A stretch of DNA of 64,000 nt from Actinomycetaceae bacterium zg-1166 (GTDB lineage: Bacteria; Actinomycetota; Actinomycetes; Actinomycetales; Actinomycetaceae), in assembly GCA_015679245.1 (NCBI GenBank), contig CP064953.1, positions 1,178,001 to 1,242,000 on the forward strand, written 5' to 3'. The notes beneath the pieces are model-generated. The model was not told the DNA's origin and did no database searches. It saw only the letters and a list, made by a program, of their open reading frames with translations. Below are positions 46,597-55,549 of the stretch, piece by piece. Position numbers and translations under genes: made by a program. The number at the start of each line of letters is the position of its first letter. Positions within the stretch are counted from its first letter, which is position 1.

Positions 46597-47138
46597 ATTG
46601 TCCCTTTCCTATACGTTCTAGGAACCAGACTAACGCTGTGTGCCCACAGGCAGCAGCAAACACCCCGCTGCTCCTCATAAAGCAAGGTATTTTTACTGCT
46701 TATGTGCTCATCTTCTTATCCTCTTTGAGTTTTACCCGCCCGCACCTCATCGCTGCCTGATCGCGTGCCTCAAGATCATCTATAACCTCACCTTCACACT
46801 GCACCTCACACCCGGCCTGAGAATTTTCTCAGAGGGCTACCAGCGCAGATCCACCACAGAGGTGGCGAGATCCTTCATATCGTCAGTCTCACGCATGGCG
46901 AGCACTTCCTCTAGCACTTTCGCGAGGCGCACAGTGCTTTCGCGAGGCGCACACGAATATGCTCAGCTCTCCCCCATGTGTGCTTCCGTGCGACAGTACC
47001 TGCTTCCTACACCGCCCCTCATAGCACGTGTACATGCGTGCTGAGTGAGTTGGCGTGTAAGCACAGGGTTCCCTCGAGGTAAAGGTGGATCCCCAAGCTC
47101 AGAGAGCAAAATCCTCCCAACAGTCGGGCCTACCTACC
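46597..47138. other. Decayed spacer between ddl and MFS remnant
   Basis: No intact gene is visible in these 542 bases. A 20-bp tandem repeat sits at 46913-46952. In related actinobacteria gpsA and an acyltransferase gene often lie near here, so this stretch may be a deletion scar, though I recognise no remnant of them. Confidence 0.4.
46913..46952. repeat. Two-copy 20-bp tandem repeat
   Basis: AGCACTTTCGCGAGGCGCAC (46913-46932) is followed directly by AGTGCTTTCGCGAGGCGCAC (46933-46952), 18 of 20 positions identical. Confidence 0.85.
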
Positions 47139-47604
47139 TCACATACCGAGCTTGACGCTAGGACAATGAGAAGCGAAAACGCAATGACGATGAGAAAGAT
47201 ACTCGCACACTCCTGCGATGGAAACAGAGAGAATCCAGCCACAGATCACCAGAGCACAACCGGCAAAGATATTTCTCAGACTACTCACCGCGCCTACACG
47301 CCCCTGGAGTTGCGTTGGAACACGCGCCATAATAAAGCCCACGAGCGCAGCGTTAATCACAGGGAATACCACCATCGAGCATCCCATACAGATAAGCACA
47401 CTGACCACCGACGTAACTCTGGTTGAAACAGAGCGGAAGGTAAGTCACGAATACCGCGAGAATGAGGAAACCGTAGAAGAAAGCAGGAACGAGAAAAGGA
47501 AGCCAATCTCGGGTTGTATAGAGTAAGCCCCCCTCCTCACACGCACCAAAGGTTCGTGACTTGAAGATTTCGGTAAGACTCGCGGATACCCCTCCACGCA
47601 CCAA
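47139..47604 (-). pseudogene. Truncated, frameshifted MFS transporter remnant
   Basis: Two overlapping minus-strand frames together resemble the C-terminal half of a major facilitator transporter. The first reads ...RDWLPFLVPAFFYGFLILAV and FVTYLPLCFNQSYVGG. The second continues SVLICMGCSMVVFPVINAAL and GFIMARVPTQLQGRVGAVSS. A one-base shift near 47400 joins them. The N-terminal half is missing; murA begins just beyond. Efflux-type MFS proteins carry the ARVPTQLQGRV-like loop. Confidence 0.7.
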
Positions 47605-47612
47605 AGGTTCGT
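47540..47612. repeat. 18-bp direct repeat pair in MFS remnant
   Basis: CACGCACCAAAGGTTCGT occurs at 47540-47557 and 47595-47612, 55 bases apart, near the broken end of the MFS remnant and the murA stop. Confidence 0.8.
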
Positions 47613-47676
47613 ATCACAACCGCGATACGCACCTCCATTACACAGAGTCACTGGTGGAAAAGTCACTAGGGGAAAA

Positions 47677-48999
47677 CTAGGAAATCTTCTCTACATTCGC
47701 CCCTAAAGAGCGCAACTTCTGCATAAAGTGCTCGTAACCACGATCAATAATGTCGATCCCTGAAACAATCGAGGTTCCCTTGGCCGCGAGCGCCGCAATG
47801 AGATGAGAGAAGCCTCCACGCAGATCTGGCACCTCAATATCGGCAGGATGGAGAGGAGTAGGACCTTGGATTACAGCCGAATGATAGAAATTCCGCTGCC
47901 CAAAGCGGCATTCGAGCCCACCAAGACATTCGCGGTAGGTCTGGATATGTGCCCCCATCCTCCGCAATGCCTCCGTGAAGCCAAAACGATTCTCATACAC
48001 CGTTTCGTGAACGATAGAAATACCGTTTGCCTGTGTGAGGGCGACAACCAGTGGCTGCTGCCAATCTGTCATAAAGCCTGGGTGAACATCTGTCTGGAAC
48101 GAGATTGAACGCAAGTCTCCCCCAGGATGCCAGAAGCGGATCCCTTCGTCCTTCACTTCAAAAGCTCCACCGACCTTGCGGTACATATTGAGGAAGCTCA
48201 TCATATCGGCCTGAACCGCTCCTCGGATAAAGATATCCCCCCTCGTTGCCAAGGCTGCGCAGGCCCACGAGCCTGCCTCAATACGATCGGAGAGCGCAGT
48301 GTGGGAGTATCCCGTGAGCTGTTCCGCCCCTTCAATACGGATAGTGCGATCAGTATCGACAGAGATGATCGCCCCCATCTTTTGAAGTACAGCGATAAGA
48401 TCCATGATTTCCGGCTCTATCGCCGCGTTCGTAAGTTCAGTAATGCCGTGTGCCATGACAGCAGTAAGGAGAGTCTGTTCTGTAGCACCTACCGAGGGAT
48501 AAGGCAGATGTACCTGTTTAGCTTTCAGACCTCTAGGAGCAATGAGGTGCATTCCCTCGCGCTCCTGGATTCGCTTAGCACCAAAATCTTCGAGCACTCG
48601 AAGATGAAAATCGACAGGGCGGTCACCAATGTGGCAGCCTCCAAGGTCAGGGATGTAAACTTCACCGATCTTATGAAGGAGTGGCCCTGCAAAGAGAATT
48701 GGAATGCGCGAAGAACCGGCAAGAGAATCCATTCGCGCGGGTTCCTTGGGAAGATGGGGTTGTCCGGGAGTGATGGAGAGAACACCGGAATCCTGGTGGT
48801 AATCCACTTTCACTCCATGCAAAGCAAGGAGTGAGGAGACAACATCGACGTCGCGGATCAGTGGAACATTGCGCAGAATCGAGGTGTCAGAAGCCAAAAG
48901 GGAAGCCACCATTGCCTTTGGCACAAAATTTTTGGCACCACGAACCATGATCTCACCAGTGAGAGGAGTTCCTCCCACCACGCGCAGTTTTCCGCTCAT
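47677..48999 (-). CDS. murA: UDP-N-acetylglucosamine 1-carboxyvinyltransferase
   Basis: MurA performs the first committed step of peptidoglycan synthesis. The 440-residue protein begins MSGKLRVVGGTPLTGEIMVRGAKN (with the Lys-Asn pair) and has PSVGATEQTLLTAVMA, EAGSWACAALATRG, HPGFMTDWQQPLV and ENRFGFTEALRRMGAHI. The fosfomycin-target cysteine loop reads DLGGCHIGDRPVDFH here, so Cys is present. ATG 48999 was chosen for the GGAAGG site upstream. It lies downstream of leuCD. Confidence 0.93.
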   Translation of the reverse strand: MSGKLRVVGGTPLTGEIMVRGAKNFVPKAMVASLLASDTSILRNVPLIRDVDVVSSLLALHGVKVDYHQDSGVLSITPGQPHLPKEPARMDSLAGSSRIPILFAGPLLHKIGEVYIPDLGGCHIGDRPVDFHLRVLEDFGAKRIQEREGMHLIAPRGLKAKQVHLPYPSVGATEQTLLTAVMAHGITELTNAAIEPEIMDLIAVLQKMGAIISVDTDRTIRIEGAEQLTGYSHTALSDRIEAGSWACAALATRGDIFIRGAVQADMMSFLNMYRKVGGAFEVKDEGIRFWHPGGDLRSISFQTDVHPGFMTDWQQPLVVALTQANGISIVHETVYENRFGFTEALRRMGAHIQTYRECLGGLECRFGQRNFYHSAVIQGPTPLHPADIEVPDLRGGFSHLIAALAAKGTSIVSGIDIIDRGYEHFMQKLRSLGANVEKIS

Positions 49000-49033
49000 C
49001 CTCATCCTTCCATCCTGGCTCACATGCGCGAGT

Positions 49034-49062
49034 GCAGAGGGTGAAGGTCCTCTGCCTTCACC
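49034..49062. promoter_or_regulatory. Two overlapping alternative hairpins between leuD and murA
   Basis: GCAGAGG (49034-49040) can pair with CCTCTGC (49049-49055), or GGTGAAGG (49040-49047) with CCTTCACC (49055-49062). The two stems are mutually exclusive and lie just upstream of murA, as an attenuator or terminator element might. Confidence 0.35.
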
Positions 49063-49294
49063 GACACGCCCACGCGTTCTTCCAGCTCACAACAGAATAG
49101 CTGACGAAGGCGGCAAGGATAGAGATATCGCTCAGCGTGATCGTGTACCCGCACGGTGTCCAGGTTAAACCCGACGTAATCGTCGTGGAGAAACCGGCAG
49201 GTGTTCGCAATACCTCGAATACCTCAATACCTAGAACACCTCAGCCGGAAAAGAGAATTCTCAGGAAAGTAGAACCTCGGAAAATCTGAAGGAT

Positions 49295-49933
49295 TTATGC
49301 AACCGGGCGAGCCGAAATCACCGGCACGGAAGGCAAGTGTTTCTTAGGCAAGGTTCTGGGTTTGAAGGAGGGGCGGTTGGCCTCGTAGGCGCTAATGAGC
49401 TCCTCATCTTGGAGAGTAAGGCCGATATCGTCAAGCCCCTCAAGCAAGCGCCAACGCGTGTAATCGTCGATCTGGAAAGAACACATAAAGCCTTGACAAC
49501 TCACCTGGCGCGTAAGGAGATCAACGCTCACTCTTGCACCGGGTTCGTTCTCCAGGATCTTCCATAGCTGCTCGATGTCCTCCTGCGCGACGACTCCGGC
49601 CACAAGTCCTTGTTTACCCGAGTTACCGCGGAAAATATCGGCAAAACGCGGTGCGAGAATGACACGAAAACCGTAATCCTTGAGCGCCCAGACTGCGTGT
49701 TCGCGCGAAGAACCTGTACCGAAATCCGGACCTGCCACGAGCACTGAACCAGAAGCGTATTCCGGACGGTTGAGCACGAAGTTCGGATCCTTACGCAGGG
49801 AAGCGAAGAGTGCATCCTCAAAACCTGTGCGCGTAATTCGCTTGAGGAACACTGCCGGGATAATCTGATCCGTATCCACTTCGCTGCGGCGCAGAGGAAC
49901 ACCAATTCCACTATGCTGAGTAAATTTCTCCAT
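49295..49933 (-). CDS. leuD: 3-isopropylmalate dehydratase small subunit
   Basis: LeuD pairs with LeuC to isomerise isopropylmalate in leucine synthesis. From ATG 49933 (AAGGA seven bases upstream) it has 212 residues: [50 protein letters not shown] (substrate loop) and [17 protein letters not shown]. The swivelling-domain fold is typical. It follows leuC after a 97-base gap. Confidence 0.95.
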   Translation of the reverse strand: MEKFTQHSGIGVPLRRSEVDTDQIIPAVFLKRITRTGFEDALFASLRKDPNFVLNRPEYASGSVLVAGPDFGTGSSREHAVWALKDYGFRVILAPRFADIFRGNSGKQGLVAGVVAQEDIEQLWKILENEPGARVSVDLLTRQVSCQGFMCSFQIDDYTRWRLLEGLDDIGLTLQDEELISAYEANRPSFKPRTLPKKHLPSVPVISARPVA

Positions 49934-50030
49934 GAAATGTCCTTGAGATGTCTTGTTGTATAGGCTCCTCGATAACCTCGCTGCTGCCCTCACATGCGAA
50001 TGATCTCAGGCGAGCAAAGCGAAGCCATCA

Positions 50031-51431
50031 CTACTCATCCAAATCTGAGGGTGTAGAAATCGTGCCTCGCACGGCAGTAGCAGCGGCAACCACCGGCGAT
50101 ACGAGGTGTGTTCGCCCACCAGGTCCTTGACGACCCATAAAGTTGCGGTTCGAGGTAGAGGCTGAGCGCTCCCCCGGAGAGAGTTTGTCCGCGTTCATTG
50201 CCAGACACATTGAACAGCCTGCGTTTCGGAATTCAGCACCGAATGCTTCGAAGATATCTCCCAAACCCTCAGCTTCTGCTTGTAGGCGCACCCATGCAGA
50301 TCCGGGAACGACGAGAACACGCACACCTTGAGCTTTCTTGCGCCCTTTCATCACAGCAGCTGCCGCACGAAGATCCTCAATACGTCCATTGGTACACGAG
50401 CCGATAAAAACAGTATCTACTGCAATTTCGCGCATCGGAGTACCAGGGGTCAGTGCCATGTACTCGATGGCACGCTCGGCTGCTACCCGTTGAGTCTCGT
50501 CGGCAATCTCCACAGGATCGGGGACTGTAGCTGAGATCGGCACACCCTGTCCAGGGTTCGTGCCCCAGGTAACAAAGGGTTCAAGATCGCTAGCTTCAAG
50601 AGTGACCTCAGTATCAAAAACGGCGTCCTCGTCACTGACGAGTGTGCGCCAGTAGGCCACAGCTTCATCCCAGTTTTCTGGAGCGTTCGGACGTCCTTTA
50701 ATAAATTCGAAAGTTGTTTCGTCGGGGGCAACCATTCCGGCGCGTGCACCCGCTTCAATCGACATATTGCAGATCGTCATGCGCGCTTCCATCGAAAGGG
50801 AACGAATAGCTTCACCCCGGTATTCGATGACGTGGCCTTGGGCACCGTTCGTACCAATTTTGGCGATGACGGCAAGAATGATGTCTTTCGCAGTGGTGCC
50901 CGGACGAAGCTGCCCATTGACGGTGATAGACATCGTCTTGAACGGTGCGAGTGGGAGAGTTTGAGTGGCAAGTACATGTTCGACTTCCGATGTGCCGATT
51001 CCGAAAGCAAGGGCACCGAAAGCCCCATGAGTAGAAGTATGAGAATCGCCACACACAATTGTCATTCCTGGCTGCGTGATCCCCAACTGAGGGCCGACAA
51101 CATGGACAATTCCTTGATCGGCATGTCCCAATGAGTAGAGTGGCACTCCAAATTCTTTGCAATTTGCGCGCAACTGGTTGATCTGAGCCTTTGAGATGGG
51201 ATCTGCGATAGGAAGGTCGATATTGACTGTGGGCGTGTTGTGATCCTCGGTAGCGATCGTTTGATCGGGACGGCGTACCGTGCGCCCAGCAAGGCGTAAT
51301 CCCTCGAAAGCCTGCGGACTCGTCACCTCGTGAACAAGCTGGAGGTCGATGTACAGCAGATCAGGCGATCCATCCTCTCCGCGCTTGACAATGTGATCAC
51401 TCCACACCTTCTCGGCAAGAGTCCTCCCCAT
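50031..51431 (-). CDS. leuC: 3-isopropylmalate dehydratase large subunit
   Basis: LeuC is the aconitase-family iron-sulfur subunit. The 466-residue protein has the 4Fe-4S ligands in [18 protein letters not shown] and in [12 protein letters not shown] (C-x2-C), and substrate sites in [32 protein letters not shown]. The start [15 protein letters not shown] follows an AAGGAG site. A divergent IclR gene (LtbR-like) and a Leu-containing short upstream ORF suggest control by leucine. Confidence 0.96.
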   Translation of the reverse strand: MGRTLAEKVWSDHIVKRGEDGSPDLLYIDLQLVHEVTSPQAFEGLRLAGRTVRRPDQTIATEDHNTPTVNIDLPIADPISKAQINQLRANCKEFGVPLYSLGHADQGIVHVVGPQLGITQPGMTIVCGDSHTSTHGAFGALAFGIGTSEVEHVLATQTLPLAPFKTMSITVNGQLRPGTTAKDIILAVIAKIGTNGAQGHVIEYRGEAIRSLSMEARMTICNMSIEAGARAGMVAPDETTFEFIKGRPNAPENWDEAVAYWRTLVSDEDAVFDTEVTLEASDLEPFVTWGTNPGQGVPISATVPDPVEIADETQRVAAERAIEYMALTPGTPMREIAVDTVFIGSCTNGRIEDLRAAAAVMKGRKKAQGVRVLVVPGSAWVRLQAEAEGLGDIFEAFGAEFRNAGCSMCLAMNADKLSPGERSASTSNRNFMGRQGPGGRTHLVSPVVAAATAVRGTISTPSDLDE

Positions 51432-51446
51432 GCGATTCTCCTTGAA

Positions 51447-51488
51447 TTACTCCTCTAGATTCAGTGAATACAAAGATGGCAAAGACAT
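51447..51488 (-). CDS. Putative 13-residue leader ORF upstream of leuC
   Basis: ATG 51488 opens MSLPSLYSLNLEE, with four leucines in thirteen codons, ending 15 bases before the leuC ATG. Its ribosome site is weak (GTGGGT). The short distance leaves no room for a terminator after it, so classical attenuation is unlikely; coupling of leuC translation to leucine supply is conceivable. Confidence 0.3.
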   Translation of the reverse strand: MSLPSLYSLNLEE

Positions 51489-51504
51489 ACCCACATCACA
51501 TTTG

Positions 51505-51523
51505 CATCTCACGCTTTGAGATG
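51505..51523. promoter_or_regulatory. Palindrome between leuC and IclR gene, candidate operator
   Basis: CATCTCA-CGCTT-TGAGATG is a perfect 7+5+7 inverted repeat 14 bases before the IclR ATG. A possible -10 box TATCAT (51528-51533) just before that ATG would make the IclR mRNA nearly leaderless. The palindrome is well placed for an IclR dimer controlling both directions. Confidence 0.45.
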
Positions 51524-51536
51524 ACAATATCATTAC

Positions 51537-52307
51537 ATGGACATCACGGATACACCTACTCACAATGTGAACGACGAAAGCGGCAGCGGCGTCGGCGTTC
51601 TCGACAAAGCTGCCTCCGTGCTTGCTGCCCTCGAATCTGGACCTCAGACCCTCGCTCAGCTCGTCACTGCCACACATCTGGCACGCCCCACAGCTCACCG
51701 TCTCGCTGTAGCTCTCGAATACCATCGACTCGTCACCCGTGACATGCAAGGCCGTTTTGTTCTCGGCCCGCGCCTGGGCGAACTCGCTTCTGCCGCTGGA
51801 GAGGATCGCCTCCTCGCTGCTGCCACCCCAGTACTTATCGCTCTGCGCGATCACACCGGAGAATCTGCCCAGCTCTACCGCCGCCAAGGCGATCAGCGTA
51901 TCTGCGTAGCCGCTGCCGAACGAACGATTGGGTTGCGTGATTCGATCCCTGTGGGCGCCACCCTTTCCATGAAAGCAGGCTCTTCAGCTCAAGTACTTCT
52001 CGCCTGGGAAGAACCCGATCGCCTTCACCACGGCCTGTATGGAGCCAGCTTTACCGCCACCAACCTCTCTGCCGTTCGTCGGCGCGGGTGGGCTCAATCT
52101 GTCGGTGAACGCGAACCCGGAGTTGCCTCGATTTCGGCACCTGTGCGCGGGCCTTCCGGGCGCGTGATCGCTTCAGTTTCGATCTCTGGGCCTATCGAAC
52201 GTATGGGGCGCCAGCCTGGACGCCAACATGCTGCCGCCGTTGTCATGGCCGCCAAACGCCTCTCTGATGTCATCCAAACCACCGAAGGGCTTGACAATAG
52301 AGAGTAA
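51537..52307 (+). CDS. IclR-family regulator, probable leucine/tryptophan regulator (LtbR-like)
   Basis: The 256-residue protein has an N-terminal winged helix (VLDKAASVLAALESGPQTLAQL then LARPTAHRLAVALEYHRLV, about 22-62) and a C-terminal IclR effector domain (GESAQLYRRQGDQRICVAAAER, GSSAQVLLAWEE, SISAPVRGPSGRVIASVSISGP). It is divergent from leuCD. In Corynebacterium the equivalent gene, ltbR, represses leuCD and trp genes. That role is inferred from position. Confidence 0.85.
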   Translation: MDITDTPTHNVNDESGSGVGVLDKAASVLAALESGPQTLAQLVTATHLARPTAHRLAVALEYHRLVTRDMQGRFVLGPRLGELASAAGEDRLLAAATPVLIALRDHTGESAQLYRRQGDQRICVAAAERTIGLRDSIPVGATLSMKAGSSAQVLLAWEEPDRLHHGLYGASFTATNLSAVRRRGWAQSVGEREPGVASISAPVRGPSGRVIASVSISGPIERMGRQPGRQHAAAVVMAAKRLSDVIQTTEGLDNRE

Positions 52308-52435
52308 CAGGGAGTGAGGAAAGCAGGAGAAGAGAGTATCTATACTGCACGCAACCAGCACATAGCCAGCACACATAGCCAGCACCTAGCACGCGCATCT
52401 CTCGCCCTCAGGCCTATCTCCTCTACGATAAAAGT

Positions 52436-53698
52436 ATGCTGCGCACACTTCTGGTCACAAACGATTTCCCACCACGCAAAGGCGGAATTCAAACCTATCT
52501 TAAGGGATTTATCCAGGAACTTGACCCCCACGAGCTCGTCATTTTCGCTTCCTCACCCCCAGAAGGTGGAGGTGAGAAGTACGATGCGGCTCACCCGTGG
52601 ACGACGATTCGCTATCCGGGAACACTTATGCTCCCCACCCTCTCCGTACGCCGCCAGATGCAGAAAATCATTCGCGAGCACAAGATCGAAGCAGTGTGGT
52701 TCGGTGCTTCAGTTCCACTTGGGATCATGGCAGAGGCCGCGAGAAAGGCTGGAGCGCGTCGAATTATCGCCACCACTCACGGCCACGAAATTGGCTGGTC
52801 GATGATTCCAGGCGCGCGCTTCCTCCTGAAGAAGGCTCTGCGCAAAGCCGACACCGTCACCTATCTCACTCGCGCTACCCTACGCCGACTCTCCACAGTA
52901 ATTGGCACCACGCCTCATGTACGAATGCCTGGAGGCATCACCCCTGAGAATTTTTCACGCGACGAAACCGCCCGCGCCATGCTGCGCGAACGCTACGGTA
53001 TCGACAAGGACGAACTCGTCGTGGTGTGTATTTCCAGACTGGTAGAACGCAAAGGCCAAGATACACTTCTGCGCGCCTGGCCTGAGGTTTTCCGTGCCTC
53101 GCAAGGCACCAGTGCACACGAGCCTACTGCTACAAGCACCGACACCATGCTGGGCACCGACACTTCCCAGGAGGCAGCACAAACGAGGGAACGTTCAGTC
53201 AGCCCTCGTGTCAAAAAGCTCGGACTCCGCCTCGTTATCGTCGGAAAAGGCCCCTACGGGGAAAAACTCAACGCTCTTGCCGAAGAGGTGTGCGCTGGCG
53301 AGCCAGATCTGCGCAAGTCAATTATTTTCACTGGTGAAGTACCCTATTCAGAATTGTCCGCGCACTACAGCCTCGGTGACATTTTCGCAATGCCGTGCCG
53401 CACCCGCGGCGGCGGTTTGGACATCGAAGGGCTGGGGATTGTCTACCTTGAGGCTTACGCTGCGGGTTTGCCTGTACTTGCGGGAGATTCTGGCGGTGCA
53501 CCCGAAGCTGTACAAGTAGGGCGCACTGGACTCGTCGCACGTGGGGGAAGCGTTGCTTCCACAGCATCCGCACTCACGTGGCTTATTACCCATCCTGAGC
53601 GTGCTCGCCAGATGGGTAAGGCTGGAAAATCGTGGGTGGATCGCGCCTGGCGCTGGGGTTATCTCGCTGATCCTCTACAGCGAGAGTTAGAAGGGTGA
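52436..53698 (+). CDS. pimB: GT4 mannosyltransferase, PimB-like
   Basis: The 420-residue GT-B glycosyltransferase starts MLRTLLVTNDFPPRKGGIQTYL, has ATTHGHEIGWS, RMPGGITPENF, CISRLVERKGQD, and the E-x7-E region in EGLGIVYLEAYAAGLPVLAG. These features match PimB-type phosphatidylinositol-monomannoside mannosyltransferases. A Ser/Thr-rich insert of about 35 residues (about 220-255) interrupts the second domain. With pimA and patA in the same window this would supply the second mannose. Confidence 0.82.
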   Translation: MLRTLLVTNDFPPRKGGIQTYLKGFIQELDPHELVIFASSPPEGGGEKYDAAHPWTTIRYPGTLMLPTLSVRRQMQKIIREHKIEAVWFGASVPLGIMAEAARKAGARRIIATTHGHEIGWSMIPGARFLLKKALRKADTVTYLTRATLRRLSTVIGTTPHVRMPGGITPENFSRDETARAMLRERYGIDKDELVVVCISRLVERKGQDTLLRAWPEVFRASQGTSAHEPTATSTDTMLGTDTSQEAAQTRERSVSPRVKKLGLRLVIVGKGPYGEKLNALAEEVCAGEPDLRKSIIFTGEVPYSELSAHYSLGDIFAMPCRTRGGGLDIEGLGIVYLEAYAAGLPVLAGDSGGAPEAVQVGRTGLVARGGSVASTASALTWLITHPERARQMGKAGKSWVDRAWRWGYLADPLQRELEG

Positions 53699-53820
53699 AC
53701 CTTCACACCTATGGTGGCTCTCTTTTACGCCCACGCTCACTCTCCTGTGCGCACCGAGGTTTCCTTAGCCTTCGAAACTTAAGTATCTCCTGATTCTCCG
53801 ATTGCCTCCCAACAGAATCA

Positions 53821-53853
53821 GTGTGGGCACGTTCCTGTGAAACGTGCCCACAC
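53821..53853. terminator. Hairpin between pimB-like gene and fixX
   Basis: GTGTGGGCACGTT (53821-53833) and AACGTGCCCACAC (53841-53853) form a perfect 13-bp stem with a seven-base loop between convergent genes. There is no T-run. The rest of the 261-base spacer 53699-53959 holds only a short degenerate repeat containing TATGAAGC. Confidence 0.6.
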
Positions 53854-53959
53854 CTATATGAAGCCCTGAGCCTCTCTATGAAGCTCTACGGCCTGCACTA
53901 CTCAAACCACACCGTTAACTCTCAGGCTCACAACAAGCCTTCAGTATTCAGTTCAACTC

Positions 53960-54247
53960 TCAGCCTTCGCGGTACATAACTCCCATCGAGGATTCAGGGT
54001 AGTGCCAAGTTAGAGCACCAGGAGCAGCGACCGCCAGGCAGGTTCCACATTCGAGGCAGGCAGCGTACTCCACTGAGATCGTGCCATCGGCTTCCTCAGA
54101 GTAGACATGCGCTGGGCAGACAGCCACAAGGCGCTTACCCGTGCCTGTTGCTTTGGCGATCTCCTGATTGACCTCAATATGAGAATTGCCTTCGTCCACC
54201 TCGTAAACATTGCGCGCTAGACGCTCGGGAACACTCATAAGTTCCAT
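53960..54247 (-). CDS. fixX: FixX ferredoxin-like protein
   Basis: FixX is the iron-sulfur partner of FixC, passing electrons to the quinone pool. The 95-residue protein has NVYEVDEGNSHIEV, then four cysteines in CPAHVY and CLECGTC, matching the single 4Fe-4S cluster of the FixX/ETF-QO ferredoxin domain, and ends WHYPESSMGVMYREG as enterobacterial FixX does. It starts at the base after the fixC stop. Confidence 0.93.
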   Translation of the reverse strand: MELMSVPERLARNVYEVDEGNSHIEVNQEIAKATGTGKRLVAVCPAHVYSEEADGTISVEYAACLECGTCLAVAAPGALTWHYPESSMGVMYREG

Positions 54248-55537
54248 TTACATCGACCTCACTGCCTGGTATCCGATCTTGGCAAGGCGCCCGAGCTTAA
54301 GCCCAGACTTCTTCAACGCTCCCCATGCTGTGGGCACAAGGTGCTTGCGCGGGCTGAGGTCAAGGTTATAAATGCCGTACAGCACATCCGCTGCAAGTTC
54401 CCCGAAAGCTCCATACATTTCCTCATTTTCTAGAAACTGCGGTGCCTTAGCATAGGTGGCCATGTCCTTGCCGACAAAACTCTCTTCTACCTTCGTGAGG
54501 TAGGAACTGAGTTTTTCCTGTGAATAATCCTCAGAATCCAGAGCTTCAACAATCGCCTCAGCTGCAGCCTTAGCTGAACCGGCAGCAAGATCCATTCCAC
54601 GCACGGTGAAACCAGTGTTCAGCGTGTAGCCTGCGGCATCTCCGATGAGGAGGAGGCCGGGATGAACCAGATCGCGCTGCATCTTTTTCCCGCCTTCAGC
54701 GACGAGGTGGCAACCATATTCGCGTAGCTCTCCCCCCTCAAGGAAGGGCGCAATCGCCGGATGAGAAAGGAAATGGTCATGCACATCGGAGGAGGAAAGA
54801 CCCTTAGCTACGAGGTCATCGAGGCGAAGGACAACACCAATAGAGATGGATTCTTCGTTGGTGTACATGAATCCACCCCCTGCGATCCCTTGAGTGCACT
54901 CTCCCACCACCGCATAGGCAGCGCCTTCCTTCCCCGTGAGGTGGAAGCGTTTAGCAATCTCATCACTGCCCAGATGGATCACCGACTTAACACCCACAGC
55001 GAGGTTTTCTTCTGCTTCTTTTTCTCGAATTCCAGCGTCGCGGGCAATGAAGGAATTTACTCCATCAGCAGCGACAACGATTCGCGCGCGCAGTTCATCC
55101 TCACCGGCACGGATGCCAATAAAGCGGCCTTCCTCGCGCAGCAAGCCATCCACCTTGATACCAGCCATCACCGTGACACCCGCCTCTTCGCACTGTTCGG
55201 CCAGCCAGGGATCAAGCTTAGCGCGTAGCACAGTCACAGCATTGATCGGATCAGCTAAACGTGTATCCCAGTAATCCACATTCACTGCTGAGGTGGAGTT
55301 AAGGAAACTGAGGCAATTGCGCGTGATATGACGTTCTACTGGCGCATTCTCGGTGAAACCGGGGAAAATTTCCTCCATAAGGCGGCAGTAGAACACTCCA
55401 CCGGAGAGGTTCTTCGATCCAGGTTCCACGCCGCGCTCAACAAGGAGTACGTCCTTGCCCGCCTGGGCAAGGAGATAGGCACAGACGCTGCCAGCGACAC
55501 CACCACCAACGACGATAACGTCAAAATCGTAATCCAC
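54248..55537 (-). CDS. fixC: FixC, ETF:quinone oxidoreductase-like flavoprotein
   Basis: FixC takes electrons from FixAB and, with FixX, hands them to quinone. The 429-residue protein begins DVIVVGGGVAGSVCAYLLAQAG, the FAD-binding fold, and has GSKNLSGGVFYCRL, RARIVVAADGVNS and LLIGDAAGYTLNTGFTVRGMDLA. It lies between fixB and fixX with 12-base and zero-base gaps. It resembles both the diazotroph and the carnitine-linked branches; context favours the carnitine branch. Confidence 0.94.
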   Translation of the reverse strand: MDYDFDVIVVGGGVAGSVCAYLLAQAGKDVLLVERGVEPGSKNLSGGVFYCRLMEEIFPGFTENAPVERHITRNCLSFLNSTSAVNVDYWDTRLADPINAVTVLRAKLDPWLAEQCEEAGVTVMAGIKVDGLLREEGRFIGIRAGEDELRARIVVAADGVNSFIARDAGIREKEAEENLAVGVKSVIHLGSDEIAKRFHLTGKEGAAYAVVGECTQGIAGGGFMYTNEESISIGVVLRLDDLVAKGLSSSDVHDHFLSHPAIAPFLEGGELREYGCHLVAEGGKKMQRDLVHPGLLLIGDAAGYTLNTGFTVRGMDLAAGSAKAAAEAIVEALDSEDYSQEKLSSYLTKVEESFVGKDMATYAKAPQFLENEEMYGAFGELAADVLYGIYNLDLSPRKHLVPTAWGALKKSGLKLGRLAKIGYQAVRSM

Positions 55538-55549
55538 TCGATCCCCTTC

